Position numbers and translations under genes: made by a program. Below the pieces are notes generated by a model that saw nothing but the letters and a program-made list of their open reading frames with translations, did not search any database and was not told where the DNA came from. This document shows, piece after piece, positions 29,270 through 38,960 of a stretch of DNA of 64,000 nucleotides. The stretch comes from Selaginella moellendorffii (Eukaryota > Streptophyta > Lycopodiopsida > Selaginellales > Selaginellaceae), in NCBI RefSeq assembly GCF_000143415.4, contig NW_003314264.1, positions 2,144,074-2,208,073 of the forward strand. Reading direction: 5' to 3'. The number at the start of each line of letters is the position of its first letter. The first letter of the stretch is position 1.

Positions 29270-32200
29270 TGTTCCTTAGTCCGACTTTTATTGGTGCTCA
29301 AGTATATCACCACTAGTGTTGGCATCGGAAGGTCCGAGGAGTGGGCCTATCCTTGAGGAGTAGCAAGTCGGGAGGACATGGCTCTCCATTACAGTTCATG
29401 TGTGAACTTGTAGACGAGGTGGTGGATAGAAAAGGGCCAATAATGGAACGACTTTGGGATCTTGGGAACAGTGCAAGGTTTTCCTCATTGAGTTGAGGAT
29501 GTGATCCGGATGAGCATTTGTCTCAGCAAATTGGCTAAGGTTGTTGTGGTAAACAACTAAAGTTGGGATCACGGGAAAGATAGAGACTCCAAACAATAAA
29601 GGAGTCACAAGATTATCCTCATATAGTTGAGGTTGGTGCTCATGAAGGTGAGACCAGAAGTAATGACCGTGGGAGGTCAAATACGGAAGAGGACTCAAGT
29701 CCTTGAAAAGGTAGCCGGGGCTACCTCTAATAAATGCTGGAACAACCCCAGGAGTTGGGGGTGTATTAAGTGGATGAGTTGGTGTTCTCATCACATGGAC
29801 AAGTAGTCCTAAGGGGCAAAGGTTGCCCCCAGAGAACAAAATCAAGTGTCGGAGTAACACTTGTGAAAATAGTCCTTTTGAGTAGGACAGGAATGCCAGA
29901 AGTGTATTCCAGTGAGCTAGTGCCTCACAAGTAGGACCTTACGGGTCTGTGGATTAACCAAGTCTAAAATTGCTGGATGACTCAAGTAGAGTCAACGGAT
30001 GGTCCTAAAAGGACTGATGGAAGCATTTGGACTGAGGTGTGTTGTACCCCACAAAGGATGGGGGGGGGATCATAGGATCCAAGGATGAGAACAGAGGGTA
30101 TCTCATTGATGGCAAAATGTGCCATGCTAAAGTTATGGGAAAGGTGTTCCTAGAAGAAAAAACAACTTTGACACAAAGTCGTGTGTGACCTCTATGGTGC
30201 AGTGCTAACGGATGGTTGGCATGAGAAAGGGCGGTGTTGGTCTTGGCAAAGACTTAGACACGAAAGGGAAATGTCATAGAGGTAGGCTCGTGGAGCCGAT
30301 GGTGTGGAGACACCAAATGTGCCAAGGTGTGACACCTTGAGGCTATGTTGGTGGGTTCATGAGAACCCCTTGCCAAAGGAATCCCAATGGAAATGGGAAT
30401 GGCATAGCCTAAGCTGCAGAGCATGCAGTTGGAGTGTGGTGACCCAGATAATGATGGAGGTGTGAAAGCACCAAGCAATAAGTTGTAGGACTTGATAACT
30501 ATGAGGCAACTAAGCAAGAGGTGCAAAATAACTGGTTAAACGGGTAGAAGGTAGCTACCCAAGACTTCTTAATAGCATAAGGAAGTTGGATATACCCTTA
30601 CGGGGGATAAGTTGCTTGTGTTGCGATATAGTAAGTCAATGTCATAAAAGGAAATACTCATTGTCAAGAAAGCCATCATTGGGACACCCGGACACTCTAG
30701 AACACCAGAAGGTGGTGTTTGATGTCGCGAGGGCAATGGATAAAGCCCAAGGGACTAAGTCCCTAGCGAATGATGGATAGAAGGTGCTATCCAAATGTCC
30801 AAGGTTGCGGAGATAGGAGAGGACTGTCTACCCGAGTTGGACAAAGCCAAAAATGGAATTTTGGCAAGGCTAGTGATGGGCATGTAAAGGCCCATAAGCA
30901 ACAATGTAATCCCAGTGTGTGGGATTATAAGGTGAGCATACCCGGATTGAGGAACCACTCCCTAGGCTATTGGGTAGGTTCATCCCTAAGAATACTTGCT
31001 AAAGCAAGATAGAAAGTGCAAAGCTATCCTCCCGGTCTGGAGGAGAATGACCAAAGGAAAGGTGTGAAGCCAAAAAGCAAGAAGTAAGGGGATAGAACCG
31101 AACCATAGGAATCAAAGGGCATAACCAAGGTTGGTTATGCCAGCTGGGAGTGGAAAATCAAGTGGGGGCTCAAGGGTGTTGCCGCTAGCAACCGTGATGC
31201 CATGGAGAGTCTAAAATATGGAATTGTCCATGTTAGACTATATGGCATTTGGAAGGCTTGCAAAAAGGGAGGCCTTAACAAGCTGAGGGATAGAGTTCCT
31301 TCAAGGTTCCCAAAGACGATTCTAGGTAGCGTAGTACCTAGAAAGGCCAAGTGTAAATGGTTCATGGAATGCGCGAAATCAGAGTGGCGCAGCAGAAGCG
31401 TGGTCTTGAAGCTTGCCATGAGGCAAGGTTATCAAGGTTAGGGAAGTAGTTCCCGAGTGTTCAAAGAGAGGGCTTTGAACGAAAGTCGATGGTCAAGGAC
31501 TTTCACGCTTATGCAAGAACCATGTTACAATGGTCGGAGAACTTGCCAAGTGAGATTGGCACGTCGGGGGAACAAAGACCCTAGTTGAAGGTGATAACTT
31601 CAAAAAGGGTGGGCCATGGGGCCGAGCATGGAGGAGTCCATGCATGATCACAGACATGTCAAGTGAGAGGACTTGGCAGTGTGGAGGAACTAGGTTCCTA
31701 AGCTGTGATCTGTAGCGCGCTTTAAAAATAGGTTGGTGCACCGGCGTGGGGAGTCACGCCAGGCATCTAGTGTGATGCCGTCCGTAGATGCATATACGGA
31801 GGTTGGGTTCGAGTCCCGACCCTCTAGTGCTTGGGTTCGAGTCCCAAATCACTAGGGCGTGGTGATGGTTTGGAATATGAGGACACTCATATTTCGGTGG
31901 TCATGGACTCTCAGTGGGGAGACTGGTTTGGGCACACCGCCAAGCGAGGGATGCCTCGGAGTCGTGATGCACGGTTAGATTGCTTAGTGTGAAAGCTCAG
32001 CATATCTAACTTGAACGCTTTGGTGCAAGTGGCACCAAGGTCGTGGTGAGTGAGATGGGGACACCTAATCTCAATTGCTATGAACCCTTGGCCGTAAGGG
32101 CTAGCTTGGGTGCACCGCCAAGTGTGGGGGATGCCCCCGGGGTTATAGTCAACAACTTGGAGGTCTAGAAGACCAAGTACCTCTTGGCAACTCTGTTAAG

Positions 32201-33368
32201 GTGCCAAGGTGAGATCACTAGGTGATCTTATGGCCAGATAAGGACAAGGTCCTTGGTTGGCTAAGGAATGAAGTTCCTGGTTCAAAATGTTGAAATTGAA
32301 CTATTTAAGATGGTGTGGCTTGGTCGTGATGACCAAGTGGGAAGAGCACCTAAGGGAAATAAACTATGTCCGTCCGATGGTATAGTGAGTCCGAGGAAAG
32401 TAGTCTCTATAAAAGACCCATGGGAGGGTCACGAAGTTGGGCCATGGATAGAGCCCATAGCAGAAGATGTTAAAGAGACGTACTAGGGGTGAACATCCTC
32501 CGAACTTGGCAAAGAAGAGTCTTTGCTATGGAACCTCAGGGATACCTCAAAAATGGAGGTAGCGGTCCGATGTTGCTGGGTGCAACAATCAAGGATAGGA
32601 GCAAAGGACTAGTGGCCAAGTTTGGGCCATGGAATTTAATGGAAAGGATCCAAATGGCAAAGTTAGCCAAGGAACACTAATGTGTTCGATGCTAACAGCT
32701 TGTGGGAAAGGAAGTGGACTTCCAAGGATGGATTCCTAAGTGCTCCAATTTGGCGAAGTAAAAGCTCCAAGTGAGGGAGCGGTAAGGTAGCCAAATGATA
32801 GGGCCATGGACAGCCCTAGCACAAAGTATGATAAATGGAACTTAGTGCCCAAAGGTGGCACGAAATAGAAGAGAGGATGAGGGTGCCCTCAAATAATGAA
32901 CTTCCTAGGATGGGAAAGTGGAGTTGCACAATCTGTGCAATGCAAGGTGTTGGGGACACCTAGGAAATTGACTTCCAAAAAGTCAAAAGAGTAAAAGTTC
33001 CAAGGTGCAAACATTCAATAGATGGAAATTGAGACTACTCGAGAAGGAGTAGTGGGATTGACTTAGAGAAGGGTCTCTAAGAGGTTTAGCGAGAACTAAA
33101 CCAATAAAAGGAGAGAACCACTACATGTGGTCCAATCAGTCTCTAAGTTGGAGAGACTACCCTTCTTAGAGGATAGGCAAGGCATGGTGAGCCTTTGGTG
33201 TCAAACCATTGAGGCCTATGCTAAAGGCATGGTGAGCCTTCAATGTCAAACCATTGACAAATATTGGCTAGGTGCCAAGGATGGAAATGGTAACACATGC
33301 GAGTGTTACTTTACAAAATGGTTTACCGTTCGATGAGGACATCGAACTTCGTCTATGGGTGGTGGAGT
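29270..33368 (+). other. Non-coding internal region of LARD
   Basis: About 4.1 kb without a credible gene. At 31790-31860 it carries a hairpin CCGTA/TACGG and two T-arm-like motifs (GGTTCGAGTCC at ~31805 and ~31834). Two modules follow (31857-31965 and 32040-32150), each homologous to 23664-23790 of the gypsy and each with a GACA-loop stem. An 8-bp hairpin GTTCGATG/CATCGAAC (33328-33347) and the same PPT as the gypsy (about 33353-33367) precede the 3' LTR. Tandem ATGGTGAGCCTT...CAAACCATTGA units lie at 33185-33260. Confidence 0.75.
31872..31895 (+). promoter_or_regulatory. GACA-loop stem, LARD module 1 (candidate packaging or dimer signal)
   Basis: Arms GGAATATGAG and CTCATATTTC around GACA give a 10-bp stem with one G-U pair. 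The gypsy counterpart (23682-23705) has arms GGAGTATAGG and CCTATATTCC around the same loop; LARD module 2 (32051-32073) has TGAGAT-GGG and CCT-A-ATCTCA. Stems vary in a paired way while the loop stays, which supports RNA structure. Confidence 0.55.
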
Positions 33369-34053
33369 TGTGAGACACAAAATCCCTAGGCCCCAAAGTG
33401 GAGCTGGAAGGGTGCCACGTGGTAGTGGCCAAAGCGAGAGCCAAATGAGTGTAACACGTTTGGACCAAAAGCTCCGACTTGAAAAGTCAAGAGCGGGAGT
33501 GGAACTCCCAACGAAGTGCTCGAGGAACGAGCACGAAGCGAGCAAAAGGCGAGGCTCCAAAAAGGGACCCAAAAGGACCAACACATGACACGTGGGAGTG
33601 TCCGAGATGGAGTCCGAAGTGGAGTCCGAGATGGACCCGAGTTGGAGTCCGAAGTGGAGTCCGAGATGGACCCGAGATGGACCCGAAATGGAGTCCGAAA
33701 TGGAGTCCGAGATGGACCCGAGATGGACCCGAGATGGAGTCCGAGATGGAGTCCGAGATGGAGTCCGAGATGGACCCGAGATGGAGTCCGAGATGGAGTC
33801 CGAGATGGAGTCCGAGATGGAGTCCGAGATGGACCCGAGATGGACCCGAAATGGAGTCCGAGATGGAGTCCGAGATGGAGCCGAAATGGAGTCCGAGATG
33901 GAGTCCGAGATGGACCCGAGATGGAGTCCGAGATGGAGTCCGAGATGGGCCCGAGATGGACCCGAGATGGAGTCCGAGATGGAGTCCGAGATGGAGTCCG
34001 AGATGGAGTCCGAGATGGAGTCCGAAGTCGAGACCGAGACCGAGACCGAGACG

Positions 34054-34099
<46 letters not shown>

Positions 34100-35207
34100 T
34101 CGGGACCGAGACCGAGACCGAGGCTGAGGCCGAGACCGAGCCCGAGCCCGAGTCCGAGTCCGAATCCGAATCCGAGTCCGAGTCCGAGTCCGAGTCCGAG
34201 TCCGGAGCCTGAGAGGGTGAAAGCCCAAAGCGTTCGTCTCCCAGACCCTGGGGGGTTTGGTGAGCTCCAAAAGTATAGTAGGGGGAGGACTGCAGTGGAG
34301 CCAGTTTGGCCAGGAAAGGCCAGTTTGGCCCAGGAAGGCCGGACCCAGTGTTGGGTGATGAGCTACCCACTGGGAAGTCCAAGACTAGAGTGAACACGGA
34401 CCGACAAGCGGGGTAGCTTGGTGAAGTGTTCAAGAGCCGGCTCTAGTTCCCCCGGGAGATCGACTGGCCGATGCTCCCAGTCCAAGTGTGGGTGGCACTA
34501 CCTACTTGGATACCTGGTGTGGCTCAATGGAACCCGCTCTAAGCCCATGGCTAGAGCACCCAAGGGCAGAAGGCGAGGAGAGTACCCAGGTGGCTCGCGT
34601 AAGGCCACGGTGTTCCGAAATGTTGTCCCAAAGGCCCAGATTGTGGAAAGGAAGAGGAGCAGTCCTCTGGGGTAGTGACCAAGGACACAGTCGTGTGGTG
34701 AGGAAGTCCCAGAGGACCGTAGGACTTAGTGGTCGGGCCTGTGGGTCTCGATCCAGTGGCAGTGTTGGCAAACATGGCCAGGGGCAGAAAGGGACTTAGT
34801 GGGGACTGACAGAGGGATATTGGGGAAGGCTATTCCCCTTGTCGGTGGGCATCCTAAGGATGCTAAGGAGTGGATCTGAGATGACCACTCACGGATGGTT
34901 TGCCTAGTCTTGGAGGGCCAAGACGGAGATGCAAGTGGTGTTGGACCACCAGTGTGACCAAGGTAAATGGGCATGGCCTTAGCGTAACGGGCCGGTACGT
35001 CGGTGATACCTTGGGGTGTCGATCATGGGATCGGACACGTGGAGCACTTGGACCAAGTGCTAAGGTTGAGTGGCATGGATGCCATTCTCGGGGCTAGCAA
35101 GCCCCAAGTCCTGAGTTGGACTTATGGAGGTTGTCAATGAGACTCCTCCAAGTGGTCAGACATGTGGTTAAGTGACTAAAGTAAAATGGAAAATTTAGTC
35201 GCTTACA
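33369..35207 (+). repeat. 3' LTR of LARD
   Basis: Same organisation as the 5' LTR but with a longer purine repeat (about 33604-34206). The right part, from the core module to the end, is nearly identical to 28261-29254. Confidence 0.92.
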
Positions 35208-35212
35208 GTCTG

Positions 35213-35607
35213 CAAAGGAATGGTTGTGCTTGTCAGACCCAGTAATAAAAAACAAATGATATGGGTGGGGCACTGCATCACTGATGCAGAGGAGGACGCA
35301 GAAACTAACTCCTTCAATGTAACTGTGGAGTGGTTCAAGCCAAGTTCCGGATATACGAAGGATTGCCTATAAAAGAGATGGGTGCTGAATCCAAGGGATC
35401 CCAGCATGAGCATATCGGTGGATAATGTTGTGCATGGTTGGATGCGGAAGCAGAGTGCCACCATCACCTTGCCGGACCATGCAAGAGATGCAGCAAGAGC
35501 ATTCATAACCCAGGTTCAAGGTGAGATTCATTAATATTCCTTTACTAAGTTTCTAATGTATTTTATTTCAAGGTGAACAATCCGAATCTGAATCAGAGGA
35601 GGCGTGA
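35213..35607 (+). pseudogene. C-terminal exons of transposase gene (after LARD)
   Basis: Resumes the transposase frame right after the duplicated target site. It matches 831-1216 of copy 1. A TAA at 35370-35372 (GAA in copy 1) interrupts it. The intron is at 35521-35572, and the last exon ends with TGA at 35605-35607, overlapping a palindrome copy (35606-35629). Confidence 0.75.
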
Positions 35608-36145
35608 TGGCATGTGGCCTTACGCCATTTCTAGGTGAGATGATACAAATAACAAGTATAAATTCTTAGTTGTTCTAGCAAATCTTACTTAAAGTTCAAA
35701 GTGAACAAGCCGAATATGAATTCATCGGATTGTTATAACAAATTGCGAGGTGATGGCATGAGGCGATACGCCATTTGAGAGTGGTAGCCATTCCTATATG
35801 AGGTGAGTGAAATATTTATTAGAAATACCTCATTCAATTGTGCACTTCTAAATCTTGGTCCACTCAGTACTGTTTGCATGTTTCTATTTTAATTCTTTCT
35901 CTAAAATGTTATTTAGCATGTGGCTTCATGCCATTGCTCTCCACAATCATGCATTAAATTTTTCTATCCTTGCATAATACTTCTCCATATATATAGCATG
36001 TGCGCACATGTGATATGGTTCATTAGGCCTGATATAGTGTGTGAGGTAAAACAAAGATGATGTGACATATGCATTTACCAATCACACGTGCATAAATCTA
36101 ATAATATGGCGTGTGGCCCATATTAATGGCACATAAACCCATATT
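35608..36145. other. Non-coding, palindrome-rich right part of transposon
   Basis: Palindromic repeats at 35606-35629, 35752-35775, 35915-35936, 35996-36013 and 36105-36130, spaced by about 100-150 bp of AT-rich sequence. This segment is missing in copy 1. Confidence 0.6.
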
Positions 36146-36247
36146 GTGGGCTTGCGTGCTTTATGTACCATCATTCCCTTGCAGCGTGTGTGTTGGTTTC
36201 CTTTTATAACACAACGAACTCCATATTTTAGGGTGAAGAGCGTTCTC

Positions 36248-36505
36248 ATGGCAAGCACAAAATCTGTAAGTGAGGTAGAAAAGGAGACGGAGAAGGAGAT
36301 AGGTGAAGATGTAGAATATATAAGTCTTCCAAACTCCCCGTACTATACTCCAGGTGATCATTTTTTTGAACAAACGGCAACATTAACAATTATCGAGAAC
36401 GCCCCAGTAACGTCAGAGACAACAATCCAAAGCAAAACAACTGACTCGGAGAAGGATGATAGTACCGCTGAGAGTACCAAAAAGGAGGTGTCCACTAGCG
36501 CTTAG
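36248..36505 (+). CDS. Small acidic Ser/Thr/Glu-rich frame of unknown function
   Basis: 85 codons from ATG 36248 (an in-frame start at 36146 is possible, but TTCCCTTGCAG just before 36187 looks like an acceptor). The product is acidic at the start (EVEKETEKEIGEDVEYI) and Ser/Thr-rich afterwards, probably disordered. Copy 1 lacks the whole segment, so it is not needed for the end structure. A palindrome follows the stop directly (36512-36535). It could be an extra transposon gene or a tail exon of the transposase gene. Confidence 0.35.
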   Translation: MASTKSVSEVEKETEKEIGEDVEYISLPNSPYYTPGDHFFEQTATLTIIENAPVTSETTIQSKTTDSEKDDSTAESTKKEVSTSA

Positions 36506-36535
36506 GCTTATAATGGCGTGTGCTCTCATGCCATT

Positions 36536-37141
36536 TACTTGATCACCAAATACCTTTTTCCCTTTGCACTAGTATATCTTAATACCGGTCTGAGAAATAG
36601 AATGGCATGTGCCCTCAGGCCTTTTACTAAATCACCTTTGAAAGAAATGCAAGCCTCTATGTCATAAAAAAAAGGTACTAGAGAAATTCCTTAATAATAT
36701 GAATGTTATTTAGTTTCATGAAAATACACTAAGGGTCAAATGAGTTAAATGACTTCTCCAGACTAGCAATGCCTCTTGCTACACCTTCACAATTAGATTC
36801 GTTAGAAAAAGATAACATTGAATAATATCTAAATGTTCTCACCATTAAGTTATATGTCTGGCTAATAGGAATGACGTTCATCTTGGAAAGCTCACCACAC
36901 GCTCAATGAACAAACAAATAGTGTGTGCGCGCATGCCATCGCTCTTCTTTAGCTTCAGATTCGGCTTGTTCACCTTGACAATGAGATTTATTATACAACC
37001 AGATGGACTCAGTCTGGACACAAAGTCACCGCGCTAGTCACCATGCCCCAGATATGTCTAGCCCCTGGATAAAAAACATATAATTTCACGTCATTTTCAA
37101 ATACTTGAAAATTTGTACCTAGTCCCATTTTACTGAATAAA
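36536..37141. other. Right subterminal region of large transposon
   Basis: Non-coding; nearly identical to 1227-1808 in copy 1, including degenerate palindromes at 36601-36621 and 36923-36939. Confidence 0.7.
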
Positions 37142-37163
37142 TCCCACTTTAACGAAATAGAGC
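37142..37163 (-). repeat. Right TIR of large transposon
   Basis: It is the perfect inverted partner of 7954-7975. A direct repeat of its inner part (TCCCATTTTA at 37123) lies 19 bp inside, as in copy 1 and in the left end of the MITE. Confidence 0.85.
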
Positions 37164-37500
37164 TTTTGAATAGAAATGCATATACTTTGCACCATATGAT
37201 AGCTTTATAATAGTATTAGTATTGCCCAATAAATGCAGAGTGAATATAAAAGCAAAAACGTTTATACAGCTTTTTGAATATATTAGAATGTCCAGGCATA
37301 AGTAATAATAAATGTTTTTAATAAAGTAAGCAAATATAATTTTAAATATGAATATTAGATGCAAATTATTATTTGGAAAGTTGCGTGAGTAATAGAGAGA
37401 CCTTGCGTGAATAAGTTAGTGACCCCTCCATCTTTCTTTCGAGAGTATTATCAAGGGGTTCACTTTCTCTTGATGACGTTCACGAGGCTTAAAAGCTTGA
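37164..37500. other. AT-rich flank right of the large transposon
   Basis: No gene seen. From about 37400 it resembles 5870-5935, i.e. gypsy pol spacer sequence. Confidence 0.45.
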
Positions 37501-37528
37501 GCCATGGATTTGAAAGCTTTGAGATGGG

Positions 37529-38740
37529 TTTGAGAATTTTGCATCACTTGCTGATGACTTGCCATTTTGGCATTTATATTCTCAGTATCGCCTTGAAGAT
37601 GGCCTTCTTTATTTTTTGAGGATGGATAATGATGACCCTTTATAGCTGGTAGTGCCTTTTGTCTTTATTCCATGGTTTCTTCATGCCTACCATGATTCTC
37701 CTATTTTAGGCGGGTATATGGAACATCGTCGTATGACCGAGAAGTTGCACAAGTCTTTCTATTAGCCAAAGATGCAATATAATGTTATCCAGTATGTGCG
37801 TAACTGCATTTGGTGCCAAATTCGTAATATTCCCCCTCATGCTGCAGAAGGACAGTTAGAGTCAATTGCAATTTCCCATCTATTTTGGTGGAATTTAACA
37901 TTATGGGACCTTTTCCACGATCGACTATTGGTAATGAATATGTTATTATTGCTTCTGACTATTTGACTCATTGGGTGGAAGTTGGTGCTCTTGTTAGCGA
38001 CTCTAAAATTGCTGTTGGATACTTTCTCCTCAATCAAATGGTATTCTAACATTCTTGTTTAGAGCAAATTCTTTCGGATAATGGTCCCACATTTATGGCT
38101 GAGGCATTTTATGTTTTGACATCTTAATTGGGGATACGCCACACTTTCACAAGTGCTTATCATCTACAGTCAAACAGTTTGGTGAAATGGCTCGTTCGAA
38201 CATTCAAAGAAATGATCACAAAGTATGTCAACTTTCAGCATTCAAATTGGGATGGGTATTTGCTGTCTCTTCAGTATGCATATATCACAGGGGTGTAGAG
38301 TTCTATTGGTGCTTCACCATATATAAACTCCTATATGGTCATAATCTAATATTACCAATGGAGCTAGGTTTACCTTTGCGATTGCCACGAGTTCCCGATG
38401 CTAGGTCATGGGATCAATATTTGATGAGCATTCTTTCACTTGTCTGAGCAGAATCTACCAAACAGTTAAGCCATATACAAGTAAGACAACAATGGCATTA
38501 CAACTCCCATCATCGTCCACCTGTGAAGTACAAAGTGGATGACTTGGTGTTAATCCGTTTTCTTCATCTTTCGGTATATGGTTTATCTAAGGGGCTTCTT
38601 GCTCAGTGGAAAACACTGTATCAAATGTTACAGCAAGTTGGATCGCAAGTTTATAAGATTTGGCATGATGTCCAGTACGCCGATCTTCCAGAAATTGTGC
38701 ATGTGCAGTGGTTGAAACACTTCATATAAATGGATAAAAA
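37529..38740 (+). pseudogene. Decayed Ty3/gypsy integrase
   Basis: Broken frames show the HHCC zinc region (HAYHDSPILGGYMEH ... NCIWCQIRN, about 37680-37825), a core region with a FGPF/ISDN-like block (about 37900-38090), and a C-terminal stretch (VDDLVLIRFL ... VHVQWLKHF, about 38535-38727) ending just before a PPT. Stops are frequent. The RT-RNase H half of a like element lies at 4510-5760, on the other side of the large transposon. Confidence 0.7.
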
Positions 38741-38833
38741 ACAACTAATACCACCTACAGATCTGCCAATACCTCCTCCTGACATTCCTCCAAATCCTGG
38801 CCTATCTATAAGAGAACCTTGATGGTTTTCTAT

Positions 38834-38960
38834 TAAGGAGGGGATGATGTGAGGTCTAGGTGTATAGTTACGATGCCATATACTAATATTAGTATAGTGG
38901 GATTTTGGTAGTTGTCAGATTGGTTTCAATCCAGACTAGTATATAAGCTAGGGTTTTTAG
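38834..38960 (+). repeat. PPT and start of 3' LTR of decayed gypsy
   Basis: AAGGAGGGGATGA (38835-38847) is a polypurine tract, followed by TGTGAGGTC, the LTR start at 38848. TATATAAG near 38940 may be its TATA box. The LTR end is not clear in the AT-rich sequence that follows. Confidence 0.55.

Larger units (their letters stand above)
27493..35207 (+). mobile_element. LARD-like non-autonomous LTR element, 7,715 bp
   Basis: 5' LTR 27493-29254 (1,762 bp), 3' LTR 33369-35207 (1,839 bp), TG...CA ends and a perfect TSD GTCTG (27488-27492 and 35208-35212). The 4.1-kb internal region has a PBS and PPT but no gag or pol: only short frames with no retroviral motif. That fits a LARD (large retrotransposon derivative). 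The LTR length difference of 77 bp lies in the purine repeat; elsewhere the LTRs are almost identical, so insertion is recent. It shares the PBS type, 3' hairpins and PPT with the gypsy element at 17467. Confidence 0.92.
1214..36939. repeat. Interspersed ~24-bp palindromic repeat family (about 30 copies)
   Basis: Core GGCATGWGGCCWCATGCC, usually extended by AAT/ATT outside. Better copies: 6421-6441, 9413-9437, 9488-9512, 10712-10734, 10903-10926, 11044-11065, 12543-12564, 13821-13843, 13881-13902, 13957-13980, 15396-15419, 16940-16962, 17041-17060, 17108-17131, 26491-26509, 26547-26566, 35606-35629, 35752-35775, 35915-35936, 36105-36130, 36512-36535. Weaker or half copies: 1215-1228, 1268-1288, 1591-1606, 6248-6264, 8056-8070, 8336-8358, 16325-16350, 35996-36013, 36601-36621, 36923-36939. 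All lie in the large transposon, its copy 1 or its MITE. None was seen inside the nested LTR elements or in 38-64 kb. Confidence 0.85.
7954..37163 (+). mobile_element. Large TIR DNA transposon, copy 2, ~14 kb plus two nested LTR elements
   Basis: The element is bounded by matching 22-bp TIRs at 7954-7975 and 37142-37163 (outer bases GCTCTATTTCGTTAAAGTGG). After removal of the gypsy (17467-24999 with one TSD) and the LARD (27493-35212 with one TSD) about 13,960 bp remain. It carries a leftward gene (8678-13765: ParB-like to FCP1-like) and a rightward gene (17213-35607: transposase), plus a small acidic frame (36248-36505). Subterminal structure differs at the two ends: a hairpin on the left (7968-7975 with 7986-7993), a direct repeat on the right (37123-37132 and 37142-37151). 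About 30 short palindromes lie inside. Flanks are GAAATTGAAA and TTTTGAATAG; a target duplication is not clear. Stops and insertions show it is a non-autonomous or dead copy. Confidence 0.85.

Noticed and set aside
35066-35085. TGGCATGGATGCCA in the LARD LTR as a member of the palindrome family
   Set aside because: It lacks the GGCC centre and has a different spacing; a chance short palindrome.
1214-36939. Palindromic repeats as a CRISPR array
   Set aside because: Spacing is irregular (tens of bases to kilobases), repeats vary, spacers are not uniform, and the genome is eukaryotic.
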